Positions 1 through 9,629 of a stretch of 64,000 nt of DNA are shown here, piece by piece. This DNA comes from Arthrobotrys musiformis. Taxonomy: Eukaryota > Ascomycota > Orbiliomycetes > Orbiliales > Orbiliaceae. The stretch is taken from positions 4,340,001 through 4,404,000 of the forward strand of contig JAVHJL010000004.1 of NCBI GenBank assembly GCA_036971715.1, given 5' to 3'. The stretch's first letter is position 1, and each line of letters begins with the position of its first letter. A program made the translations under genes and the position numbers. A model generated the notes under the pieces. It did no database searches. It was given only the letters and a program-made list of their open reading frames with translations, and was not told the DNA's origin.

Positions 1-893
1 GCTGTCGAGGTCGTAGATGTGTGAATATTGCTATATAAAAAGAGAATCGCTCGAAGGAGTCGATCGACAGCGACGAATGCGATTCCGAGCCAGACATTGT
101 AAATGGCGGATTTAGGAACGTGCATGTAAAGGCACCATAGAAGAGCACCGACGCTAGCCAAGTGGTTAAGATAGAATAATTCATATGTAAACCACCGGAT
201 TGGGGCCAGAGAAGTAAACATGATCCATCCGAGTACTCCAAACCCGCCGAACCCGTATCGAACCATAGGCATAATCTCCAACTCGGTTTGGAGGAAATCG
301 GAAAGATCCCATCCACGCCAAAAGAGCGCCATGTGGACCAAAACCGAAACCAGTATTACTCTGCCGACCCAACGATGCAGCCAGTTGATTCGTTCGCCGG
401 AGATGTTTGTGAGAAGGGTAAAGAGGGAAAGTCGGCCGCTGATCAACAAGACGAATGGGATTTGGGTCACGGAGACCCATGCAGCTCTGTACGCAATCTT
501 TTCGTAGTACCAGTAACCCGACGTATAGACGTTTATCGAAAGCATGATGGCCACCATAGCCATATATATGAACACAACAATGGATCGACCGAGCGGTAGG
601 GGCGTGAACATCGCCAGCAACGTATTTTTATTCGTGAAGGAGCGGATGGAAGGGAGAGCGGCTTCCCGTGCCAGGGCGGTTGCAGTTGCCCATATCTGCC
701 CTATCCTGCCTTTCACCCTCGTCGGATGAGGGTTATTACTTGCAGCGGCCTTGAGCCTCGAACGAACGAGGATTTGGTCGATGATGTTAAGGATCGTGAG
801 GAAGCCTATGACCACACCGACGATGATCCAGTAAGTACGGGCGATATCACGGTTGGTCTTGCTGAAAAGATTGTCGCTCATATCACTAGGCAT
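1..893 (-). CDS. FRE-type ferric/cupric reductase, N-terminal part (runs off the window)
   Basis: Plasma-membrane metalloreductases of this family pass electrons from cytosolic NADPH through FAD and two hemes to extracellular Fe(III) or Cu(II) before uptake. The frame is open without a stop from the ATG at 893 to the window edge (297 codons); no intron is needed. A second in-frame ATG lies at 881, but the first has A at -3. The translation shows a transmembrane helix near residues 22-38, then a multi-helix ferric-reductase domain with the two diagnostic histidine pairs spaced 14 residues apart: His173 (in HRWVGR) with His187, and His244 with His258. These match the bis-heme ligands of the family. 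The FAD and NAD lobes lie outside the window. It is divergent from the copper-binding protein gene at 2491, with about 1.6 kb between the starts, which suggests shared metal regulation. The family call is firm; metal preference cannot be read from this part. Confidence 0.9.
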   Translation of the reverse strand, partial: MPSDMSDNLFSKTNRDIARTYWIIVGVVIGFLTILNIIDQILVRSRLKAAASNNPHPTRVKGRIGQIWATATALAREAALPSIRSFTNKNTLLAMFTPLPLGRSIVVFIYMAMVAIMLSINVYTSGYWYYEKIAYRAAWVSVTQIPFVLLISGRLSLFTLLTNISGERINWLHRWVGRVILVSVLVHMALFWRGWDLSDFLQTELEIMPMVRYGFGGFGVLGWIMFTSLAPIRWFTYELFYLNHLASVGALLWCLYMHVPKSAIYNVWLGIAFVAVDRLLRAILFLYSNIHTSTTST

Positions 894-2490
894 TTTGACG
901 GTTGGGGAGAGCCAGACGGCGTCTCAGGAAATCCGGAAGAAAGAGGGGGCTGTGGAGGCGAGTTCGGCGTGTTGTTGAGGATGTTGGAGTTTGGTTTGGC
1001 TGGCTCTGATCTTCCTCTCCACAAACTATCATCATGCTGTACGTCCAGTCCAACCTTCTCAACCTCGACTTCAATTCAGCCTCGGATATCAGATATCTAG
1101 GCTTGAACTCCCCTCTTTCGACTCCTTCTAAAAGCCACGCCTTCCTTGAACTTCAGTGAATATCGCTTAGGCCGGTGCTGGCGTCCGGGTATGATGCAAG
1201 GTGTTGGCGATGGTACCGCTTGAGTCGCACTAATCCTACCTCCAAGGTTGCAGGAGCCGATCTGATCGTTCGTCGCCGTTCGCGGACAAAGGAGGGAGAT
1301 GTGAAATCGTGAAATCGTCACTTGTGGGATATTCAAGTACGTATATATCGATCTGGTAGCTGCGTTCACCAGCCTACAGGTGTCGACATGGGACAATCAT
1401 GCAGATTCAAACGGAAAGGAAGGAGAAACCTTGAATTGAAATATCCTTTCAGCAGTTGGCCACTTTGAAAATCTGGAATGCCTAGAGCCAGGAGGGCCAC
1501 ATGCTTCACCACCTTGGCTTTCTTGGTGGCACCCAAATGCCCTGGGTTCAATCACCCGTGCATGCCGGAGTTCCATAGCCAGCGGCGGCGTCTCATGTGG
1601 ATATTTGCGACAACAGCTTCAAAAAATCAAAAAAAGCTTCGAGCTCGTAGCTTGCTGGTGAGAAAACCCAACGTTTTGCATACTGAAAAAGAAAATTCAG
1701 CTCAAAACCCCGCGTAGTGGTCAACCCGCAGGCTCGTCTAGACCATTTTTGGTAACTGTGGTGGGCCTCCCAGCCAATCGGACGCCCGTTTGTCCGCCCT
1801 GTTCGCAGCGGAGACCCACCTTCCTGCACCAAACCCACACCGGCGGTGCAACACAGACTTGAGCTAAGAGGCCATTCATGAAACCAAGATGCGTATCGTG
1901 ATTGTTTTCAAAGCATCCCGGATCTCGGAAGCCAATTGCTTAGAATATCTTACGTATGTGAGCATATTTGAGAGTGAATTGTGTGGAGAAGCCTTCGGCT
2001 TTTGTCTTATGTTTCACGACTTCATGGAAGGCCGAAAGAACGAATGGCAAAGGGTAGTTTGTCGACAGCCTGGGACAAGCTCTTGGTCCAAATGGAGAGT
2101 GTTCATAATGCATGGCAATAGGAATTTTGGCCCCTTCTTCACGGATTCTCATGACGGCATCTTGACCATTCCTTTTCAGCGCATTCGCAAGGCACCGAAT
2201 AATTATATGCGATCCGTTCATTAGCGTGAAATTACCAGGTTGGCGAGCCCTTGCCGTTGGGATGACGCTGCATGATGGTGCTTTCTCGCTCACTTATAAA
2301 ACCAGACCCGTCACGCCCAGACTTTAGTGATGTTCGCCTTTTTTCTTGTCCTTTTCTTGTCACGCTTGGCTGCCTTCCCTCCAGCGATCCACCTTTCCGT
2401 TTCAACATTATCGAACGCTTGAATCAACCCAAGATATATTAGAGTTTGTTGCATTTTAGACTACGCAACGCGCAATTTTATTCTTCCAAG
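894..2490. other. Shared upstream region between reductase and Bim1-like gene
   Basis: This 1.6 kb divergent intergenic stretch holds no convincing gene. Short frames occur on both strands (for example around 1593-1838 and 1889-2293) but show no domain and no coherent start. A TATA-like element at 2295-2301 serves the gene on the plus strand. I saw no clear repeat of a copper or iron regulator site. Confidence 0.5.
2295..2301 (+). promoter_or_regulatory. TATA-like element of the Bim1-like gene
   Basis: TATAAAA lies 196 bases upstream of the ATG at 2491 and is followed by a pyrimidine-rich stretch (about 2330-2400), a common layout for an inducible fungal promoter. Assignment by position only. 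Confidence 0.45.
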
Positions 2491-3269
2491 ATGTTACTCC
2501 AATCCGCTTTCTTGTTACCGCTGCTCCCCTTTACCGCCGCCCATTTCCTCCTAAATTCTCCCGCTACAATTGGTTTTTCCGACGACGATGAAGGAACATA
2601 CCCTTGCGGTAGCTTCGACGCTACGGATCGCAAAACCGTCACAGACTTCCCAATCGCTGGGATCCCTATTTACGTCACGTCTACCCACCCAGAGGATACT
2701 TGGTTCTTCAGAGCTGCGCTCTTGAATGATACCGAAAACTGGGTCGATCTGTTGCCGGCAATATCGCAACAGGGCACTGGCGATTTCTGTAATCCCACTG
2801 TTCCAGGTCCAGCTGGGTGGGAGGGAGAGGATGGTGTTATCCAGATTGTAGCCAGCGCCCCCGATGGATTTCTTTTCCAGGTAAGGCCTTAATTTTATGA
2901 TTTTTAGGCGGCGGCGAAATTATCATCACGGCAACTACTAACTATTTTCGAAATTTAATTCAGTGTGCTGCTGTTAAATTTGTTGGAGGTTCTGCTAGTA
3001 CTTCGGGAAGTTGCAAAAACGGAACGAAGGTTACAGCAGAGTTCACAAACGAAAAGTTGGTCCTCAATGCGGAGGTTACGAGTACTGCCAGCGGTTCCGA
3101 GCCCACCGAGACATCTACCGAGACGTCGGCTGCCACTAAGACTGGTTCATCGACGACGCAAACTTCGGCATCTAGTAGCACTGCAACGCCGAATGCGGCC
3201 GTAAGGAGAGATGGCGGGCTGGCAATTTTGGGAGGGGCTTTGGGGGCTCTTGGGTTGATGTTTGTTTAA
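2491..3269 (+). CDS. Bim1-like (X325) copper-binding GPI-anchored protein
   Basis: Exons 2491-2880 and 2964-3269 (intron GTAAGG...TTCAG) encode 231 residues. A signal peptide covers residues 1-17 and cleavage after Ala-Ala exposes His18, giving a mature protein that begins HFLLNSPATIGF. This N-terminal His and the Pro-Cys-Gly motif that follows are the hallmark of the X325/Bim1-like group, which resembles lytic polysaccharide monooxygenases in fold and binds copper with the N-terminal amine and His but acts in copper acquisition or wall biology, not polysaccharide oxidation. A second His in THPEDTW is a candidate ligand, and four later cysteines could form two disulfides. The end is a Ser/Thr-rich stalk and a hydrophobic tail typical of GPI anchoring. 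The first ATG in this frame is at 2491; the upstream frame has only TTG. It is divergent from a metalloreductase gene. Confidence 0.9.
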
Positions 3270-3803
3270 GTGATTTGAGCGGTCCCAGTTCTCTTGGATC
3301 CAAAACATGAAGATAATATTTAATAGTCAATTGAGGTTATGCCTCAAACAAAGTTCGGTCACTGTTTGTGCGGTCTGGGTACGAGACTAATTATGCTCAT
3401 CTTGCTGCTCCGATGTTTTGTGAGTTTGAAGCCCTTCAAACAGCGGCGGTCCGAATCCTACACATTACACATGTGCAACGTGAATAGGTCCTATTTTAAA
3501 GTCGTGATCCTATCGCCGCGCGGGGTTGCGGCCCTGATGATTTTATCGAGCGGGTTTCTACTTAATTCGTTTCAATTAATAATATCCTACAATCGACCCA
3601 AATGTATCGTTCTGACAGCCAGCCATTTCCGAAAACTCCATGGGTATTAACTAGTGATTCCTTATAAACAAAACTTTTGAATCGTGAAAACGTTGGGCGT
3701 GCCGTCTTGTACTATCCGCCCTCAAGATCTCATTTCTTGAATTCGGGCCTACGTATCAACGTATTAGTATTTCCTAGATCAATCTGTGTTTGAGACGATA
3801 AGC
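3270..3803. other. Intergenic, contains one copy of a dispersed repeat
   Basis: No gene is supported. A 35-base element at 3353-3387 recurs elsewhere in the window (see the repeat entries). The remainder is AT-rich 3' flank of the Bim1-like gene. Confidence 0.45.
3353..3387 (+). repeat. Dispersed repeat copy 1
   Basis: This 35-base stretch begins GTTCGGTCACTG and ends CTGGGTACGAGAC. It is closely matched at 30746-30784, which carries a few changes and a four-base GTAC duplication, and more loosely at 6014-6042. The terminal 13-mer recurs further in the window. A remnant of an old mobile element is likely, but no coding part is visible. Confidence 0.5.
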
Positions 3804-4034
3804 TCACATTTCGGTGATTATCTTGCTATTTGCTGCTCTTTTGGCTTCCTTCCATGCTAAGGGAGTACGGGCTCCGTCGCGGACATCTTCCTGACGGGTT
3901 AAATCCTGTCCAAGAATTCTGCCTCCAGCTGGGTCAACTTGACCGGCTCTTGGTGAGAGGGAGGAGGGGTTTCCGGACAGGCTGTCATGGATAGCCGAGT
4001 CATCTCGAGAAGACTTTGAGGAGTCGTTGACCAT
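3804..4034 (-). CDS. Possible small hydrophilic protein, 76 residues
   Basis: A single unspliced frame from an ATG at 4034. I do not recognise the family. The product is polar and charged, with Ser/Asp-rich first third and a Lys/Ala-rich end (WKEAKRAANSK), and has no signal peptide or membrane segment. Support comes from the leader: the bases before the ATG are A-rich and C-rich (CCAACAAAATGG), an excellent fungal start context. The frame is short enough to be chance, so this is a tentative gene. It would be transcribed toward the convergent Bim1-like gene. Confidence 0.35.
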   Translation of the reverse strand: MVNDSSKSSRDDSAIHDSLSGNPSSLSPRAGQVDPAGGRILGQDLTRQEDVRDGARTPLAWKEAKRAANSKIITEM

Positions 4035-5772
4035 TTTGTTGGACGGGTAGCTTTTGTTTTGCAGTTTTGGTTTTGACTTTTGTATTTTTTGTATCTAGTC
4101 AGTTTTCTCGGTAGCTATCGATGGGTGGTTGTCTATGGGGCTCTATTATTAGCCATAAGGGTAGATAGAAATACAAGTTCGTGAAGCTTCGAACATGGCT
4201 GCTTTTATATCACTTTCGTCTGGAGCAAGGTTGTTGAAATCAACCACCTCCGACTTGATCATCGATCTTCTCATACACATGTTCGATGACGCAAAAAATA
4301 TACTTTTGGTTTGAAAAGGAAACGTGTGTGCGGAGCGGCCATTCAGCGAGAGTGAAACAAAACCGTTCGCATAAGTGCGCATTGTCACCAGGTGCTTACA
4401 CGTGGGGCAAGCAAACGGCTTCTGCCCTATGGGAGGGGCACGATGCGTATCGACACGACGAATCCGGAGACGTTCTACCTCGCACTTACAGAATCGATCG
4501 TTTCTTTCGACACGACGATCCTGCCATTTCGCAAAGAGCCCGGCGTGGAAGTGCAGCCGCTAGTTTCATCGAATCCGTATCTTCCGGAAGCTAAGGGAAA
4601 GATTAGACGGGGAGGTGTGTGGTATTTTGTGAGTTGCCTCTCAGCAGTCATTTTGAACATGCCGCTTCCTCGATCCGCGTGCATTTACGTAAAGTTATAA
4701 TTACTCGGGACAAACGTCAGTGGCGGACAACTCCGCGGAGATATATAAGGTTTCTGGAGCAGCGATAGTACCAGGCGCTGGATTTAGCGCCACTGGTATT
4801 GATTTTCTCTACATTTGCAACGTTAACTCGAGTACGTATACCAGATATATCTGGTCTCGCGGATATATCTAGATATCGATATCCCATGACCCCAAGATCC
4901 TCGGTATATACTATACTGGTCATTTCGTGAAATCGCATATGCGCATATCTAGACCTATAGATGGGCTTATCCTTGCTAAAGTACTTGCAAGTAGCCTAGA
5001 ATCGGCCGGCACGCGCGGGATGACACCAATGCTGGGAACAATCAATCGATCCCAGCGACGCGAATTCCCATCAGCTTCGTGATTATGAGTGAACAAACTC
5101 TAGCCTTGAATTAGCCTGCGGCTGGGAGTAGTTGGTATCATGACTTTACAGGTAGATTCCCTAATCAAACTCGATCGATCTAGATCTGCGCTCGAGCTCG
5201 AGATCGGGAAAATATACGTACATACATACCTACATACCACATATACGGCTCACCTGATCAGGTGTCGCATTCTCAGCCTCGCCCAGAGCCCACCTAAAAT
5301 ATTACAATCTCGAGGCCTTGCGGAATATAACCGAGTAGAAGAAATCTCACGACCCGAATTTATTCCCAATTGCGTCCTACATCTTGCTCTAGCTTGTTTT
5401 GGTCCATAATATATCTTTGTTTGTTTCATATAGCCGGCGGCTGAGCTGAGGCGCCGCTTAACCGTCCACCACGACTGCACCACTAATATTATAATGTTAC
5501 CTTCATAGGCCTACTCCTACTCCTTCTTCTATACTTTTCTTCCCCAATACCATGCGTCGTAGTTTTATAGAATTCTGCAACTTTCTGGCAAAAACAACAC
5601 ATTTTTGGGCCATCCCGAGAGTTCGTGGCCACCATCTAGCCCTAGACTAACCATCTAGGTAACTATAACTACCCGAGTTTGGAGATCCGGAAAGGCGCGC
5701 GCCTGGCATTCAGGCCTTTGAAGGACTCCGATCCGCGCATGATGCATGCATGTACATACATCATGATATCAT

Positions 5773-5792
5773 AGAGCCCATGCATGGGCTCT
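5773..5792. repeat. 20-base perfect palindrome
   Basis: AGAGCCCATG followed directly by its reverse complement. It is followed by a second, spaced inverted repeat: ACATTCCAA at 5794-5802 against TTGGAATGT at about 5822-5830. Either could be a dimeric regulator site or a cruciform; no gene starts nearby, so the role is unknown. Confidence 0.55.
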
Positions 5793-6013
5793 CACATTCC
5801 AAACCACGCGGACTCTATGGCTTGGAATGTAAATAACTTTCACCGGTTGAATGACACACACGGCTGTTGCGGCTTTTATTTAGCGTAGCGATATATATTG
5901 TACATACGTGCACATATACGTATCTGTCTCGCTTCGCGGCATCGAGTACCTAGTATTGGTCTGCTATGTAGGGTCCGATGTTATCCAGGTGAAATTTTCG
6001 AGAGAGGTCTAAA

Positions 6014-6047
6014 GGGTCACCCTGGTTGTCTGGGTACGAGACAACCA
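6014..6047 (+). repeat. Dispersed repeat copy 2, forms a hairpin
   Basis: It shares GGTCAC and the CTGGGTACGAGAC end with the copy at 3353. Here the flanks have become complementary: TGGTTGTCT (6023-6031) pairs with AGACAACCA (6039-6047) across a 7-base loop. Confidence 0.45.
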
Positions 6048-7004
6048 AAGGATGCATACACCAGCATATCTGTGCATAGCTACGTAGGCAGGGGTATTCG
6101 AAATACCTTTTCTTTTTCTTGGCCATGAGCGATAGCCGAATGCAGGGTTTCTCGGCCGTGAACTACCGAGACGCATTAGTTCTGAGCTTGTGTTACTTGA
6201 CATTTGTGGTGGGAATTCTTCTAAGCTAACCCCTCTGTGACGAACGAGGACCCCACTAGAGAATGCAATTCCAGCATTTCATGGTATGATCATGAATATG
6301 CTCCTTCGATATTTTGGAGAATAGACACATCTCTAAAGGATTATTACTCCCGAAACGGATTTACAATATTTAGTCATTCAGTTGATTAACGAGCTCAAGT
6401 ACCTTGGCACCTAAAGCTAGCCCGGCATTAAATTCGTTTTACTCGATGACGAGACGCATGACTCTCAGTCTTGATTTTTGATACTCAATTTTGGTTCACC
6501 GGTTGTCCGGATGAAGCCTTGATATTACAAAGCATGAGATAGAACTCAATTGATAGTATCTTGATGCGGGTTCTCGAATGAGGTTGAGGCCTTCAGAACA
6601 GAATCATATGAAAGGTCCCACCCGATGACCTTGCGAACCTCTTGACTTGGGATCTCGACATCCGTGTCACTCACCCTGAAAGGAGTGTCTTCTCGATTCG
6701 CTCATGTACATGTGTGTATGCTGCGAGGGGCCCGGAGTTATCTTCTATTACTATAGTACTAATGATAGAACTATAAATATCTGAAATTTTGTCCTTGGGT
6801 TCGTTCTTGATTCAAAGCAAGGAGGCGCCACGAAAAGAATTTAACTGACCCACAAGACTAAGCTAATTATAAATAGTTGGCTTAATCAAGTGACGACTAA
6901 TTAACTCAATGAAATCCTTATATCCCTAATCGGGAACCTCGTCTTGAAACTTTCTTCCCCAAACCCGGCTTAAGTTTCCGCTTTGTAAAGGCACCAATTT
7001 TATC

Positions 7005-9115
7005 ATGGCTATTCCCCAAAGCTGTACAGTTTTGGTCATAGGAGGAGGGCCAGCTGGCTCATACGCAGCAGCAACCTTAGCTCGTGAGGGCATCGATACG
7101 GTCGTCCTGGAGGCCGATAAATTCCCCAGGTTTGTACACAATCGTCTGCGACGGCTCGATTCAATCGAGAAAACGCAATTGAGCCTGCGATACTTTGAAA
7201 TGATGCTAGCCAATTCCGAGCTTACCGTTGCTAAATAAATGATAGGTATCACATCGGCGAAAGCACCGTGCCCTCATTGCGCTTTTTCTTCAAGTTCATA
7301 GACTTCTATGATATCTTCAACAAACACGGATTTTACCAAAAGGTACGATGCGAATGCGCTATCCCCTTTGGTTCTAGATAAGGAAAATTTGTGAAAGTAA
7401 AATTCAATTTAACCAATGTATAAAACATCTTAGAATGGAGCAGTTTTTCAACTGGCTCAAGGCCAACCCGACGCCTGTAAGTTTTATAATTTAGTGCCTT
7501 TGAAATTGTCCCCATGGAGCCCTCATACTAATTTCTTTTGGAAGATACCGACTTTCTTGCAGAACAGGGTCCTGACGGATATGCTTGGAATTTGATTCGG
7601 TCTGAATCTGACGATTTGCTTTTTCGATACGCGGGCACCTGCGGAGCCCATATTTATGATGAAACTAGCGTCCAAGATATTGAATTCGAGCCTTCGGCTA
7701 GTAGTTCTGTGACAGATCTAAAGCCTATATCTGCTAATTGGGTCCGCAAAGTCGACGGCACCTCTGGATCTATTCAGTTCAGATATCTTGTAGATGCTAG
7801 TGGAAGGCGGGGACTATTGAGTACCAAATATCTCAAGAATCGCAAATTTAATGATAATTTCAAAAATGTCGCTAGTTGGGCTTACTGGAGAACGGAGGAG
7901 ATATTTGGTCGCGGAACGCACATGGAAGGTTCGCCTTATTTTGAAGCGCTAGAAGGTATGCTTGAAATAGAAAATGGGTGCCCGCTCAAGTTTCCAATGC
8001 AAAAATCACTGATTCATAACGATATAAATAACTAGATTGTAGCGGGTGGGCGTGGTTCTTCCCACTACATGACGGCACCCGCTCTATAGGGATTGTCCAA
8101 GATCAAAAGATGGCAAACGAGAAGAAGCAAAGCCTAGGTCGCCCTAGCACCCTAGAATTCTACAAGGAATGTCTGAAAATGGCGCCTAAAACTAGAGAGC
8201 TACTGAAAGATGCAGAGCTTGTGAGTGATACTAAATCAGCCTCAGATTGGTCTTACACTGCTTCGACCTACCACCTGCCAAATGCGCGTATTTGCGGGGA
8301 TGCTGGATCTTTTATTGATCCGTTGTTTTCCTCTGGGGTTCATCTTGCTGTAACGGGCGGCCTCTCAGCCGCAGCTACCATCGCAGCCTCTATCCGAGGT
8401 GATTGCGATGAGGCAACGGCGGGATCATGGCACTCTAAAAAAACTGTTGAAAGTTATACTAGATTTTTCTTGGCGGTTAGTAGTGCGACAAAGCAGATCC
8501 GCCAACAACATGAACCAATTCTTCAGAATATGAGTGAGGAGGGGTTTCAAAGAGCCTTTGATCTCTTCAAACCAAGTAAGAACCCTGTCATTTTTTTCAT
8601 TACGTATTGCGGACACGATAAACAGGAATGGCCTTTTTATAGTCATTCAAGGCACCGCTGATGCCGACGTCGAAAACAAATGGTCCAAGGCCGACATCTC
8701 AAAAACCCTCGAGTTCTGTTTCAGAGCGTTCGCCCACGTCCCACCGGAAAAGAAAGAGAGCGTTTTCCAAAAGCTTAAACATCTGGGGTTTTCATCCGGT
8801 AACGATGCGAATGCCGTTCACGGCAACCTCGAAGATCTGAGGAAGCATCTCACCCCAGACGAAATCGAAATTTTGGAGATTTTGCGGAGCAGGCGTATGG
8901 TGCGGGACGATTTGTTTGAAATGGATAGTTTTACACTTGATACTATCGACGGGTATGCGCCAAATATGGTCAGGGGCAAATTGGGGCTTGCGAAAATTGA
9001 GCAGGCTAAGATTGATCCTGTTCGTGTCTTTTCGCCTGAGTATTTGCAAGGCAAGGCGCTGGGAATTAGGCAAGGTAGTATTCATTTGCCGACATCTAGG
9101 GTCCAGTTCGTTTAG
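7005..9115 (+). CDS. FAD-dependent halogenase, fungal phenolic (RadH/Rdc2-like) type
   Basis: Six exons (7005-7129, 7246-7342, 7434-7476, 7545-7955, 8036-8575, 8643-9115) give 562 residues. Such enzymes use FADH2 and oxygen to oxidise halide to hypohalous acid, which is relayed to a catalytic lysine that halogenates an aromatic, usually a polyketide phenol. Visible marks: the FAD-binding VIGGGPAGS near residue 11, GEST at 46-49, a lysine at 74 in FYQKNGAVF that coincides with the catalytic position of the family, and GWAWFFPLHDG, the variant-B form of the WxWxIP motif that separates halogenases from plain monooxygenases, followed by GDAGSFIDPLFSSGVH. The acceptor of intron 4 was fixed at 8035 because only that choice joins ALE to DCSGWAW in frame. 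No other biosynthetic core gene is in the window. Halide and substrate cannot be read from the sequence. Confidence 0.92.
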
Positions 9116-9629
9116 GTATCCAGTAAGAGATCTATTTAACCGGTACATCGTTGGGCGAGACGATTAAATTGTCAGAGAATATTTGCAATTGTAATGAGTT
9201 GGTATATCTGCTGCTAGCTGGCTGCTCATGCTCCGAACGCGTAGTCTGTGTTCGTACCTATACTAGTTGATTTAGCAACTGTGGTATTTTGTGTGTTGCT
9301 CCCAAGTTGTCTTCGAAGATCAGATTCGATAGACAGTGCAATGAATCAGTAGAAAATTTCGAAAACCGAAAATGCCCATATATAATAGATCTTGGGAGGG
9401 GGCCCGGGGGAGGAGGGCCAAAAAAGATGTCATGATATCAGCGTGTTTGTAAGAAGTATATACATAACCTCTTGCAGCTTGCAAAGCTCAAGCAGTTGCA
9501 CACGTTGTCCGCCACGATCAACTGTACGAGCATCCTCTTGTCTAATATATTCCGCGCTTTCGACAAATAGAAACGGATTTTAGTTGCGAAAGGTCCACCG
9601 ACTCTAGATATTGCTACGAATAGTCTTGC
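9116..9629. other. Intergenic between halogenase and F-box-like gene
   Basis: No gene is visible. It contains a G-rich block at 9394-9417 capable of forming a G-quadruplex, just after a short TATATAATAG stretch. Confidence 0.45.
9394..9417 (+). other. Potential G-quadruplex motif
   Basis: Four runs of three or more G (9394-9396, 9398-9402, 9106-equivalent run at 9406-9410, 9415-9417) are separated by loops of 1-4 bases, which fits the usual G3+N1-7 rule. It lies about 240 bases before the next plus-strand start. Confidence 0.5.

Larger units (their letters stand above)
4035..7004. other. Gene-poor region upstream of the halogenase
   Basis: Nearly 3 kb without a supportable gene. It contains many AT-rich palindromic GATATATC-type words, a 20-base perfect palindrome (5773-5792) and a hairpin-forming copy of the dispersed repeat (6014-6047). 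A frame near 4392-4700 is open on both strands but lacks any recognisable domain. A TATAAATA at 6771-6778 lies about 230 bases before the halogenase ATG and could be its TATA box. Confidence 0.4.

Noticed and set aside
2446..2490. Longer N-terminus for the Bim1-like protein
   Set aside because: It would begin at TTG and would put 15 polar residues before the signal peptide; the ATG at 2491 gives a clean signal and the essential N-terminal His.
4392..4700. Plus-strand frame of about 100 codons with a protein-like stretch (MRIDTTNPETFYLALTESI)
   Set aside because: Open on the opposite strand too, no family recognised, no splice partners or clear start context.
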